The notes under the pieces: generated by a model
What the model saw: the letters and a program-made list of their open reading frames with translations, nothing else
What the model was told of the DNA's origin: nothing
Database searches by the model: none
Part shown: positions 51,536 to 61,797 of the stretch, piece by piece
Layout: each line of letters begins with the position of its first letter
How positions within the stretch are numbered: the stretch's first letter is position 1
Source: Botryococcus braunii
Taxonomy: Eukaryota > Chlorophyta > Trebouxiophyceae
Direction: 5' to 3'
Assembly (NCBI GenBank): GCA_002005505.1
Contig: MVGU01001159.1
Span: 51,001 to 115,000 of the forward strand
DNA: 64,000 nt
Position numbers and translations under genes: made by a program

Positions 51536-52838
51536 TATTGCTGGCGAAAAGGCCAGCTTCAGCCCCGGCCTTTGGCGGTACGTGAAGGTGGCGTGAGTCG
51601 CAATTGGGCATTAATGGTGATGGTGACTGAGTAATGGAAGACACGATAGGGAATGGATGTCCTCTGTTATTGTCCATGAGACGTCGCCTAGAAAGGCGTC
51701 TGGCAGCACACATGGTTGATGACGGGGCAGAAGTTGTAAAGGTATCCCCTACAAGGCTTGCAGGTAGTGGCCATGGAGGAGCTTGATGTCCCATTGCACC
51801 TCGAGCAATGCGGGCTGGAGGTGCCTTGCGAGCAAGGGGAATTCTGACTTTAGGGAATGGATACCCCCTCTTGTTATCCATGCGACGACATCGGGAAAGG
51901 CGCCTAGTAGATGAGCTATTCCCCGTAAGAGTTGGCAGTGGAGGGCATGGAGGGATATGGGAGGATGTTTGCAAGCCACCATGCACCATTGCACCTTCAA
52001 ACAGAGTTCCTAACTGTGAAGCAGCAGCCCTTAACTCGTGTGCGTCCACCTCGGATATACCACCCCGTCCATGATGATGAGAATGGCGTATGGCATCCCC
52101 AATTAGCATGTTGTCCCTGCTTACACTATCCCCTAAAGGGATAACTCTGTTCGAGTCTTATCCATTACCTGCACAACATGCTTGCAAGTAAGGCACGTTC
52201 ATGACATCAATAGTGTTTCGCACGCTGCAACTTAAGAGCAAAGATAGTACCTATTGAAGCCTCCATAAGAGGGGCAGGTGAAATGCCAGCTGCAAACACC
52301 AACATAAGATGAAATAATTACTTAATATGTCTCAAGTATTGCATATCAAGAGTGGTGCGAAGGCATCACCGCACGGGCAACGATGTACGTAGGATGGATC
52401 ATAGAAGAAGTAAATACATACCCTCTCGACAGCGCGCCTCAGAATCTCGAGTATGCTGCTCGACCCTCTGCTGATTTCTAGCAGCCAAACTGCTGGGTGT
52501 TATATTCACTACAGTACTCTGGGGTTCCATGGGTATCGCGAGTAGAAGGAACACCGATATCAACAACACCATTGCCCGCTTATCGGAGACCTGACGATTA
52601 CCGTTGAATTCACACACATGCGGTTCCCAATTTCATTCAACTTAAGTCAAGGGCCCCACGACGAAAGCATCGGAGTTTGACATACATATCTCGGAGACAA
52701 CAATAGTCGCAAGACACATAAGCGATATGAAACAAAGAGAGAAAGTTTTGAAGGTATCCCTTGGGGATTTAGAAGGGGGCCAAGTTTGTTGTTGTTGCTG
52801 TTGTTTGGAGGTTGCACCGCGGAAGCATCCGTTGCAAG
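51536..52838 (-). mobile_element. Internally deleted, non-autonomous Helitron derivative
   Basis: Keeps about 105 bases of the hairpin end (matching 1582-1690) joined near 51640 to the other end (matching about 4340-5561). All helicase, DUF6570 and Cys-rich coding is lost in the deletion of about 2.65 kb. The terminal hairpin at 51540-51557 is perfect (GCTGGC, GAAAAG, GCCAGC). It retains two of the ~80-nt hairpin units and a long minus-strand frame (51342-52109) whose meaning is unclear. Confidence 0.75.
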
Positions 52839-52844
52839 CAGCTG

Positions 52845-53534
52845 CAGCAGTACCCCTTTCGCGTACGAATGTACCGCTAAGGAATGGGCGCTCCTAAAAA
52901 GGTCCCTTTCTGTTCAAGGAAAGGACGTGAAGGACTTCGCCATTTTCAAGACCTCCCTTCTCGCACATTTCGTTGAAGTGGAAGTTGATATACTGTGCGT
53001 CCTCGGTTGGCGCGATTGAGGCAGACTAAGTCCCTTGCACCTTACCATGCTATGTTTCGTGCTATCATGGTTGAAGCTGTCAAGTATCCTATCTCGGGCC
53101 CTGAAGCTTGTGCTTACTTTAGGGCGGGGTTAAAACCGAACATTGTGGAGGTTTTAACAAGAGATTCACTCGTTCGTAACGAGCTTGGTAACCTTGACAT
53201 TGTTGTTCAAGCTGCCAAGGAAGCTGAATCCTTCTTGCGTATGTTGCCGGGTGCAGCGAGCGAGAAGGAGACTCAGGAGCTGAAGGCCTTGACCAAGGGC
53301 ACGCGCCTGGCAGACGGGGATGCCATTCCACCTCCTAAGCGCGCTGCCTTTGGGAAGCCTCCGGGCTCGAATGGATCTGGTGCTGGGCCTTCGGGCACGC
53401 AGCCGGGCGGGTACGCAGCGAAGATGAAACGCGAAGGCCGCTGCTACAAGTGCGCGGAACTGGGCCACACGGTCAAGTTCTGCAAGAAGCCTGATGCCCA
53501 CGACAAGGGCAAGGGCAAGGCACCTGCTTCCTGA
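52845..53534 (+). pseudogene. gag: Gypsy-E gag, broken
   Basis: The N-terminal part (YECTAKEWALLKRSL, to about 52985) and the capsid/nucleocapsid part (52995-53534: LRQTKSLAPYHAMF, FRAGLKPNIVEVLT) are in different frames. The middle of capsid is missing between them, indicating a deletion. The zinc knuckle CYKCAELGHTVKFC precedes a Lys/Gly tail. The stop TGA 53532-53534 is in the same frame as the protease. Confidence 0.8.
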
Positions 53535-54032
53535 AGGTATGGGCCTTCAGACCAAGTGGGGGCTGATGTAAGTCCAATGCAGATTATAGCTAATGCTGTC
53601 CACCCAGATGCTGAGTTGCAAAAGCTGACTATGATTTTTGATGGCCAGGTGCAAGGCGTGCACTGCCAGGTATTGGCTGACTCTGGAGCTAGCTGCAACA
53701 TCATCAGCGCAGCGCTCGCGGATAGACTTGGTCTACAAATAGAGTCACCACCGGAGAAGGCAGTGTTGCAAATGTCCAATGGCATGGAAGTTGATCATCT
53801 TGGGCATGTTACAATCTCTGTGACGATCCAGGGTTACCGTTTTGCTGCTGTAACTTGTACAGTGATGCATGTTCACTCCGGTGAGTGGGATGTGTTGTTA
53901 AAGCAGCAGTGGTTGACCAGAGCTCGCGCTAGTGTTAACTTCGATGACAAATGTGTCACTGGGTACACTAGGAAGGGTAAGCCCTTTCGGTTACGATGTA
54001 AGGACAACATCGCCATGACTGACTCTGATTGA
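53535..54032 (+). CDS. Gypsy-E aspartic protease segment
   Basis: The frame continues from gag through TGA 53532. The first ATG is at 53577 (MQIIANAV). The active site is VLADSGASCNIIS, with a C-terminal WDVLLKQQWL. It ends at another in-frame TGA (54030-54032) before the RT, again with no frame change. Confidence 0.8.
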   Translation, partial: RYGPSDQVGADVSPMQIIANAVHPDAELQKLTMIFDGQVQGVHCQVLADSGASCNIISAALADRLGLQIESPPEKAVLQMSNGMEVDHLGHVTISVTIQGYRFAAVTCTVMHVHSGEWDVLLKQQWLTRARASVNFDDKCVTGYTRKGKPFRLRCKDNIAMTDSD

Positions 54033-54780
54033 ACAGATGTAAAGAAGTTAGTCATAACGATGGTACAAGCCAAGCGTCTTGCGCGCTCGGGGTGTAAAAC
54101 GTTCTTATCATCTGTAACGCAATTGCTGTCTTCTGAAGCATCGCTTGTGGAAGTACCTGTGAGTGTGCACTCTTTGCTACAAGAGTTTGCAGATGTCTTC
54201 CCTGAAGACGTGCCAGGGCTGCCCCCTGACCGTCCTGGGGTTTCTCACACAATCCCTCTGATTGATCCACACGCGAAGCCTCCATCACGACCCTTCTACC
54301 GACTGTCTCGTTCAGAGGTGATGGAAGCTGAGAGGCAGGTGAAGCTGCTCCTGGAGAAGAAGTTCATAGAACCTTCGACTTCTCCTTACGGTGCACCGAT
54401 CCTGTTTGTCCAGAAGAAGGACGGGGGTTTGCGGATGGTCATAGATTATCGCGCACTGAACAAACTCACCGTCAAGAACAAGAACCCAATGCCACGCATT
54501 GATGATGCACTTGATCAGCTTCAAGGTGTGGCCTTGTTCACAAGTCTGGACTTGACATCAGGATACCATCAGATCCAGATATCCGACGAGGATGTGCCTA
54601 AGACCGCCTTTCGCACACCCGACAAATTGTTTCACTGGCGTGTCTTGCCGTTCGGATTGACGAACGCTCCGGCAACTTTTCAGACGGCAATGAATACGAT
54701 ATTCCGGCCGTATCTGCATAAGTTTGTCTTGGTGTACTTAGATGACATCCTCATCTACAGTAAAACACCAGAGGAGCATT
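54033..54780 (+). CDS. pol: Gypsy-E RT, first part
   Basis: Contains [56 protein letters not shown] and [10 protein letters not shown] (from 54735). It is interrupted at GCATT (54776-54780) by the copia F LTR. The frame is preserved at 61798. Confidence 0.9.
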
Positions 54781-55474
54781 TGTGAAAGGTTATGGGCAAT
54801 CGGCTTTCCCTGTACAAAGCAGACAGGTCGTCAATAGACGAAGTTACTCCAGCTACAGTCCGTACGACTGTCTGCTGAGTGCCACACACAACTGTCGGAC
54901 AAGACTAGCATCTGGTGATGCCCAGCATCTTTCACAACCAGTTACGTTACATCATTATCTTGTACACAAGCACCGATCAAGCAATCACTAGATAAGGCTC
55001 TAGACGGCTACGTTCAAGTACATGCCTATACTCCCTGAAGTCACTGTCCCTTATCTGTTTGAGTGACTACAGGGTACACTAAGCTTGTTCACTCTCACAA
55101 TAGCAACAATGATACAACACACACTGCCGCACCGTACCTGTACAAAGCAGACAGGTCGTCAATAGACGAAGTTACTCCAGCTACAGTCCGTACGACTGTC
55201 TGCTGAGTGCCACACACAACTGTCGGACAAGACTAGCATCTGGTGATGCCCAGCATCTTTCACAACCAGTTGGTATTCACTCCGGTGGGGCAGCCTTAAG
55301 AGTTCATCCGACAAACGTGTGATCTAGATAGGATTGTACCTTATGTTCGAAAACGTCCAGAATCTGCCGTGTCTCAAGGTACCTTATGTTCTCAATGGAC
55401 CCATATCCTAATAGTGCACACATGAAGATCACTTAAAGCACAAGGCATTCAATAATAATGTTCAGAACTCAACA
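54781..55474 (-). repeat. 3' LTR of copia F, with an internal 135-bp duplication
   Basis: Bases 54809-54943 and 55137-55271 are near-identical direct repeats inside the LTR. A short TGTACCTTATGTT-like word also occurs twice. Confidence 0.95.
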
Positions 55475-55494
55475 CTTCCCCTTGCCTGCATGCT

Positions 55495-58400
55495 TTAAGT
55501 GTATCTTCTCAAACCTAGTGAATCACGATGACCAACAAACACGGGCTTGGCAAGTGGCTTGGTCATAATGTCAGCCACATTGCGTGCAGATTCCACATAG
55601 AGGATATCTACCTGCCCAAGTGCCATAGCTTCCCTAGCGTAGTGGAAGCTTACTGCAACGTGCTTTGTGAATTTGGAATACAGGGGGTTCCGTAAATTAG
55701 AAATGCATCCTTGGTTGTCACAGAAAATTTTGACCCTCCAAGGTGCAGCCCCTATCTCTTCCAAGAAGCCCCTTAGCCAGTTGGCTTCCTTCACAATATG
55801 GCCAGCTGCCATAAACTCAGCTTGCACAGTTGAGGTAGCAACTGAGCTCTGCTTCTTGCTTCCCCAAACCACGGCACTACCATAGACTGATAGAACATAG
55901 CCAGTGGTGGAATACCTGTGGTCCAGGTCCCCAGCATAGTCGGCATCAACATAGCCTTCTAGCTCAGGGCCCTTTCCACCCAGAGTAAGAGCTAACTCTC
56001 TGGTATCTCTCAAGTACTTCAGCACTCGAATGGCCTCATTCCAGTGTGAGGTAGTGGGTGTCATTCTATACCTTGACAACACTCCAACAGCCTGAGAAAT
56101 GTCAGGCCGGGTCGTATTGGCTATGTACAGTAACGATCCAATTAACTCGCAGTATCGATGACCAGGTGGCAGAGGGGTACCAGCCCCATGTGACATACCA
56201 TCTGAGGACTCGGGTCTGCTGCTAGCCACGAAGTCCTTGGACATGGGGGTATCAACCCCACGTCCATCATCAGCAACGCCAAACTTCTCCACAAGAGCAT
56301 CAATCTTGGGAGTGCAACTCATGGAAATAGTGCCCTGAACTCTATTGCGTAGGACCTGACACCCCAGGAAATCATTCACCTCTCCCAAATCATGGATGGT
56401 GAAGTCCTTCTTCAATAACTCTTTCCCCCACTCAATCTCTGCAACCACTCTGGCAACTATGAGAAGATCATCGACATAAACAAGAATAAACGACAGATTA
56501 CCATCAGGGGCCCTCCTGATGTATACCCCAGCGTCGCTCTTGCACACACTATACCCCATCACGCTCAACTTGTCGCTCAAGGTCTTGTGCCAAGCCCGTG
56601 GGGCTTGCTTAAGACCGTAGAGTGCCTTCCTGAGCTTGCACACAACTCTCGTGTTGCCATTCTCAAATCCTGGTGGTTGGGTCACATAGACCTCTTCCTC
56701 CAACTCCCCATTGAGAAAAGCTGTCTTGATATCCACTTGGTGGATCTCAAGATTTTGTGTGGCAGCCACTGCCAGCACAGCTCTCCTAGCACCATAGCTG
56801 CTGGTAGGTGCAAAAACCTCACCAACATCTATACCAGGAATCTGTCTGCAACCCTGGGCAACCAATCTTGCTTTAAACCGAGTGACATTCCCATGTGCAT
56901 CGTTTTTTGTAGAAAAAATCCAATGAACAGGGATAACTTTCTGCCCATGGGGTCTTTCCACATACTGCATAACCTCATGGGTGTCTAAAGACTCCATCTC
57001 CTCTTGCATTGCCTGCTGCCAAAACTCCCACTGAGGTGAGCGCTGGGCTTCCCTCAAGTTTGAGGGCACGTGAACTTTTCCCAACGTGACAGAAGGTACA
57101 CTCTGTACCTTATGCTGTGGTGCAGCAGGGCTGTCAGCCTTACTGATGCTGTTCCCTTCTCTCTCTCTCTCTCCCTGGTTGCCAGAATAAGGTACATTAT
57201 GTACCTTATGCTGGGACTGGGCAGTACTGCCGGGATTATCTGATTCCTTCTCAAGTCTCTCTCTCTCTCCTTGACTACTGGACTCATGTGCAGCACCCTT
57301 ACATTCTCGCACCTTCCGCAATGCAGAGGGGAGCAGCAGCTCTCTCTCTCTCCTGGACTCACACTTGGGCACACTACCCAGACTTGCCTGAGCTGCGCCT
57401 ACAATGTCAGCCTGCACACCATAAGCATGACTAGCCAGTGACTGGGATTGGGCACCAGCTTCCCCTACTGCTGGCATGTCTAACCCACTGCTCTCATCTC
57501 TTACATCTGCACCGAACATAGCCTCGACTGTCTCAACCTGCCCCTGCATATCAGGGAGACCAACCATGTTTGGCTCACTCACAATTGCCTGACCTGGGTC
57601 AGGGGCATGCAATGGGATGTCAGAATGCTCTCTCCTAGCCACGCGCTGTACATAACGCTGCTCCCTTGTAAGGGTGGTCCCTGGAGGAAGGGGAATTTGT
57701 GACTTCCCCTGCATTCGCAACCCCTCTTGTACCTTCTGCATTTTTTCTACCTGGGATTGAGTTTCTACACCCCCCCTGGCCAGATTCTGCATATGCTCAA
57801 GCACCGACCACGAGTGCTGAGATGGTTCTGGGGTCCCAACAGTAGAATCCAGGCTGGTGGGGTTTCCTTGGTCATGTGCTGCTGTGGTCCCGTCTCCAGA
57901 CTGATCCCCAGCACAAAGTCCAGAGGTCCCAGGAGCCCCAGTGGAAAGCGTCTCCACTCCATGGTCATCCTCCTCATCCCAGAACGTGGGTGGAGCAGCA
58001 GAGGGAATTGCTTGAGGCGTTGCCAGATTCTCACTGCCAAGGGGGGGTGATATCCTAGAATCATAGACAGACCCAGGCTGGACCTTTGATAGACCCACTC
58101 TCTCAGCCCCCCTCAAGTGCTCGATAAAGCTGACGTCCCTACTCTCCTTCCACACTCCATTCCCCACGTACACACGATACGCTTTAGACTGGGGACAATA
58201 ACCAGTAAACATCCCAGGGATGGTCTTGGGCCCAAAAACAGACCTTTGGCCACTGGGAATGTGCACATGGGCTACACAGCCAAACGTGCGCAGCACAGAC
58301 ACATCAGGTTTGACACCAAAGAATAATTCCATGGGGGTCAGGGACCTGCCTGAAGTAGGACCCACATTGTAGAGGAGGGTAGCTGTCTCAAGCGCCTCCT

Positions 58401-60708
58401 TCCAAAGGGAGGGGTCTGCTGCAGCATGGACCAACAGAGTCCTTGTTCGCTCCTTCAGGGTCCTATTCATCCTCTCCGCCACCCCATTCTGCTGAGGCGT
58501 GTAGGGCGCTGAGGACTCCATCTTAGTGCCCTGCTGAGCACAAAACTCTTTGAATTGCTGGTTCAGGAACTCTGAACCCCTGTCAGTCCTCACACACTTC
58601 ACAACCGTGCCTCGTTGGGTCTGCCAAAAACGGAGCAGGTCTATCACAGCCTTTGGGATGCAATCCTTTGACTTCACAGGCAGGGAGGCAACTTGGTGTG
58701 AACTTTCATCCACTACAGTGACCCAATATCGTTCACCTGTGATGGCAGGAGGTGATATGGGACCCACAGTATCCACATGGACTCTATCGAGTGGGTGATG
58801 TGCAGGCCTGGAAGATACAGGGAAAGGAGGTCTGGAGTGTTTCCCTTGTATACACGATTCACAGTGCTTGGGGCACTCAGAGCAGGGAGCAAGGGAGATA
58901 TTGATTCCTGTAACCAGATCTTCCTTGGAGAACCTCTGCATGCTGCTGGCACCAGGATGACCTAACCTAGCATGCCACAGAGATCTCTCGCTACACACGT
59001 GTCCTTTCCTAAGATGAGACGCCTCAGCCATGTGATCAATATGTCTGCAGCCAACTTGCTGCCCTCTGACAGGACTAACAAACTCCAAAAAAAACAGACC
59101 TCGTGCGCGGGTGATATCTCCACACCACCCTTCAGGTCCCTTCATGGCTGTGTAACCACCTGCAGTGTCAGTCAGGAAAGATGCTCCATCCTGAATTGCA
59201 CCAGTGACTGAAATGAGGTTGGTATGCGCAGAAGGAACACACTGCACATTGTGCAGCCAGAATACTTCGTGCCTTGCATTCACAAGGCATACAGACCCAG
59301 ATGCAATGATTCCTCCCTTGGCGTCTGAGGTTGCCAAGTGCAGAGGAAGAGGCTGTCTATGCATAACTGGATTATGGAGCAATGAGAGATCATTGACTAT
59401 ATGCACAGAGGCACCACTATCTATTAACCAAGATGTGCTGCTAGCTCCATGCGAAGTTGGGGCAAGCACATTGAGAGAGATAAACATCGCCTCACCAGAA
59501 GGAGGGGGTGGAGGTGGTAAATGCCACCCCGGAAACGTGTGTTGACTTGTTGGATAGTTATATGCTGAAGGAGGTCCAGGGCTGGAAGCGGATGAAGGCG
59601 GGCCACCCCGGCCAGATCCATGGTCCCACCAGGCTTGAGGAGACGACTGTGGGCCTCCCTGGCCCCAGTAAGCTGCAGGCCCAACGCTTGCCGCTTGCAT
59701 GTTTTGATGCAGAGCCTGCAGCTGCCTGAGCGGTCCGCAGTCAGTCATGAAGTGGCCCTTTGCCTTGCAGAAGTGGCATGTAAGCTCCTCTCTGGGCCTT
59801 CTTGCCCTGCCAGGTCCACGCCCCCTGCCACCAAAAGTAGTTGCAGAGGGGCCAGCGGGAGGCTGTTCGTTTGCTGGTAGTGCTGCTCCAACTCCCGGTA
59901 CTGCTCCCACTCCTGGTGCAGCTCCAGCGCTTGATGACGCTCCAGCTACCCCCCCAGAGGGACCAGCCACTGCTGCAGCTGCCATGGCCTGAGGTGTTCC
60001 CTCTGCAGGTGGGTCCTTGTACCCACGGCTGGCTGCGGCGCGCAGGATTCTTTGAATCAGCTCCAATGGCGGCTTGTCGGTTGCCATAACCTCCAGGGAC
60101 TCGAGCCTCAGCACAGGAGGGAGGCCCTTCACCATCAGCTCCCCAACATTGTGGTCCAAGAGGATGAACGCGTTGTTTCTGAGACTTGTAGCCAGATCCA
60201 TCATTCTGTAGAGGTAGACCTTGAGTGTCTCCCCTGTCTTGATGCCCTGCTCCATTTCCTTGTACCACTCAAGGTTGATGTCTTGGTTGCTCCCTCCAGT
60301 GTGACTGTTCTTCACCCACGCGATGAAGTCGAACGCTGCTTTGTGGCATGAGATCTGAGAATGCCAGATGACTGGAACTGACTGGATCAGCCACTGCTTG
60401 ATGGCTGAGTTCTCCACCGACCCTGGCATTGGCCTCTCCAAAGCCGCTCTGACCCCCTTGGTGTTTGCGCACGCCTCCAAATTTTCATACCAAAATTCAA
60501 AATTGCGCCCTCCATCATCAAGCATGACAGTCATCTTTGGATTAGAGGTATTGGGGATGTAGGCTGCCTTGTCAATCTCCACCTTTGGTTCTGCAGTGGC
60601 TGATTGTGTCCCGGTCATAGACTGCCCTGGAGTGGCCCCACTGACTTCTCCAGGTTGAGACATTGCTGTTTCACTGCTACTTTCCTTTTCTTTGCCCCTT
60701 TTTGTCAT
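55495..60708 (-). CDS. gag-pol: Copia F gag-pol polyprotein
   Basis: A single 1,737-codon frame from ATG 60708. Gag: a UBN2-like segment (NFEFWYENLEACANTKG..., about 65-230), an Ala/Gly/Pro spacer and zinc knuckle CHFCKAKGHFMTDC (311-324). Protease: WLIDSGASVHI (about 428). Integrase: HARLGHPG...CESCIQGKH finger, then the D,D35E core at D646, D709 and E745 (RTDRGSEFL, QQNGVAERMNR). RT: KARLVAQGCRQIPGID, VDIKTAFLNGELEEEVYV, LYGLKQAPRAWHKTL, YVDDLLIVA. RNase H: GYVDADYAGDLDHRYSTTGYV, a KKQSSVATSTVQAEF segment and NVADIMTKPL. The integrase-before-RT order fixes it as copia. Gag and pol share one frame with no visible stop or shift signal. Confidence 0.95.
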   Translation of the reverse strand: MTKRGKEKESSSETAMSQPGEVSGATPGQSMTGTQSATAEPKVEIDKAAYIPNTSNPKMTVMLDDGGRNFEFWYENLEACANTKGVRAALERPMPGSVENSAIKQWLIQSVPVIWHSQISCHKAAFDFIAWVKNSHTGGSNQDINLEWYKEMEQGIKTGETLKVYLYRMMDLATSLRNNAFILLDHNVGELMVKGLPPVLRLESLEVMATDKPPLELIQRILRAAASRGYKDPPAEGTPQAMAAAAVAGPSGGVAGASSSAGAAPGVGAVPGVGAALPANEQPPAGPSATTFGGRGRGPGRARRPREELTCHFCKAKGHFMTDCGPLRQLQALHQNMQAASVGPAAYWGQGGPQSSPQAWWDHGSGRGGPPSSASSPGPPSAYNYPTSQHTFPGWHLPPPPPPSGEAMFISLNVLAPTSHGASSTSWLIDSGASVHIVNDLSLLHNPVMHRQPLPLHLATSDAKGGIIASGSVCLVNARHEVFWLHNVQCVPSAHTNLISVTGAIQDGASFLTDTAGGYTAMKGPEGWCGDITRARGLFFLEFVSPVRGQQVGCRHIDHMAEASHLRKGHVCSERSLWHARLGHPGASSMQRFSKEDLVTGINISLAPCSECPKHCESCIQGKHSRPPFPVSSRPAHHPLDRVHVDTVGPISPPAITGERYWVTVVDESSHQVASLPVKSKDCIPKAVIDLLRFWQTQRGTVVKCVRTDRGSEFLNQQFKEFCAQQGTKMESSAPYTPQQNGVAERMNRTLKERTRTLLVHAAADPSLWKEALETATLLYNVGPTSGRSLTPMELFFGVKPDVSVLRTFGCVAHVHIPSGQRSVFGPKTIPGMFTGYCPQSKAYRVYVGNGVWKESRDVSFIEHLRGAERVGLSKVQPGSVYDSRISPPLGSENLATPQAIPSAAPPTFWDEEDDHGVETLSTGAPGTSGLCAGDQSGDGTTAAHDQGNPTSLDSTVGTPEPSQHSWSVLEHMQNLARGGVETQSQVEKMQKVQEGLRMQGKSQIPLPPGTTLTREQRYVQRVARREHSDIPLHAPDPGQAIVSEPNMVGLPDMQGQVETVEAMFGADVRDESSGLDMPAVGEAGAQSQSLASHAYGVQADIVGAAQASLGSVPKCESRRERELLLPSALRKVRECKGAAHESSSQGERERLEKESDNPGSTAQSQHKVHNVPYSGNQGEREREGNSISKADSPAAPQHKVQSVPSVTLGKVHVPSNLREAQRSPQWEFWQQAMQEEMESLDTHEVMQYVERPHGQKVIPVHWIFSTKNDAHGNVTRFKARLVAQGCRQIPGIDVGEVFAPTSSYGARRAVLAVAATQNLEIHQVDIKTAFLNGELEEEVYVTQPPGFENGNTRVVCKLRKALYGLKQAPRAWHKTLSDKLSVMGYSVCKSDAGVYIRRAPDGNLSFILVYVDDLLIVARVVAEIEWGKELLKKDFTIHDLGEVNDFLGCQVLRNRVQGTISMSCTPKIDALVEKFGVADDGRGVDTPMSKDFVASSRPESSDGMSHGAGTPLPPGHRYCELIGSLLYIANTTRPDISQAVGVLSRYRMTPTTSHWNEAIRVLKYLRDTRELALTLGGKGPELEGYVDADYAGDLDHRYSTTGYVLSVYGSAVVWGSKKQSSVATSTVQAEFMAAGHIVKEANWLRGFLEEIGAAPWRVKIFCDNQGCISNLRNPLYSKFTKHVAVSFHYAREAMALGQVDILYVESARNVADIMTKPLAKPVFVGHRDSLGLRRYT

Positions 60709-61085
60709 ACTATTGTCACTTCACCAGCCAAACTTACTCATAAACTTCTGGAATGCAGCAATACCCTACAATTCCCTCCATGTCATGGAAATTTACCAGC
60801 CAGTCTTGCACAGTAGTAGCAGATATGTTCCCCTCAGAAGTTTGCGCCGGAGTCCGGCCCGACTCACTCAGTGCTTCTAGACAACGTCTACGAATGATAA
60901 AGCACAGCTAAAACTTCAATTATGAATTTCCCAGAAAGGTAAACTGTGAGTAAGATAATGGTCCTGGTACACTCGAGTTCCCTTGCGCCGCTGCGCCATG
61001 CTCGAGCTCCTTTGTTGACGCTTACGTCTGACCCATCCGTAGACGACCTTCACTCCTGCTTTTACTTGGCTCAGCTGGAAGGGCG
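60709..61085 (-). other. 5' leader of copia F
   Basis: About 380 bases between the primer site and the gag-pol ATG. No ORF of note; it may hold the packaging signal (inference). Confidence 0.6.
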
Positions 61086-61098
61086 TGGGCCCATAACC
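61086..61098 (-). promoter_or_regulatory. Half tRNA-iMet primer-binding site of copia F
   Basis: On the element strand GGTTATGGGCCCA directly follows the LTR end. This is complementary to the anticodon stem-loop of initiator tRNA-Met (TGGGCCCATAACC). Copia of Drosophila and Ty5 of yeast are known to prime from a cleaved iMet tRNA at this place. Confidence 0.8.
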
Positions 61099-61792
61099 TG
61101 TGAAAGGTTATGGGCAATCGGCTTTCCCTGTACAAAGCAGACAGGTCGTCAATAGACGAAGTTACTCCAGCTACAGTCCGTACGACTGTCTGCTGAGTGC
61201 CACACACAACTGTCGGACAAGACTAGCATCTGGTGATGCCCAGCATCTTTCACAACCAGTTACGTTACATCATTATCTTGTACACAAGCACCGATCAAGC
61301 AATCACTAGATAAGGCTCTAGACGGCTACGTTCAAGTACATGCCTATACTCCCTGAAGTCACTGTCCCTTATCTGTTTGAGTGACTACAGGGTACACTAA
61401 GCTTGTTCACTCTCACAATAGCAACAATGATACAACACACACTGCCGCACCGTACCTGTACAAAGCAGACAGGTCGTCAATAGACGAAGTTACTCCAGCT
61501 ACAGTCCGTACGACTGTCTGCTGAGTGCCACACACAACTGTCGGACAAGACTAGCATCTGGTGATGCCCAGCATCTTTCACAACCAGTTGGTATTCACTC
61601 CGGTGGGGCAGCCTTAAGAGTTCATCCGACAAACGTGTGATCTAGATAGGATTGTACCTTATGTTCGAAAACGTCCAGAATCTGCCGTGTCTCAAGGTAC
61701 CTTATGTTCTCAATGGACCCATATCCTAATAGTGCACACATGAAGATCACTTAAAGCACAAGGCATTCAATAATAATGTTCAGAACTCAACA
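61099..61792 (-). repeat. 5' LTR of copia F
   Basis: Partner of 54781-55474, with the internal duplication at 61127-61261 and 61455-61589. Confidence 0.95.
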
Positions 61793-61797
61793 GCATT

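Larger units (their letters stand above)
54781..61792 (-). mobile_element. Copia F, intact Ty1/copia element in gypsy-E
   Basis: LTRs of 694 bp at 54781-55474 and 61099-61792 look identical. The target duplication GCATT is at 54776-54780 and 61793-61797. On the minus strand the LTR runs TGTTGAGTTC...TTTCACA. The primer site is complementary to the initiator tRNA-Met anticodon stem-loop, not to its 3' end. A polypurine run AAGGGGAAG abuts the 3' LTR. One long ORF covers gag and pol. It appears recently inserted and potentially autonomous. Confidence 0.96.
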
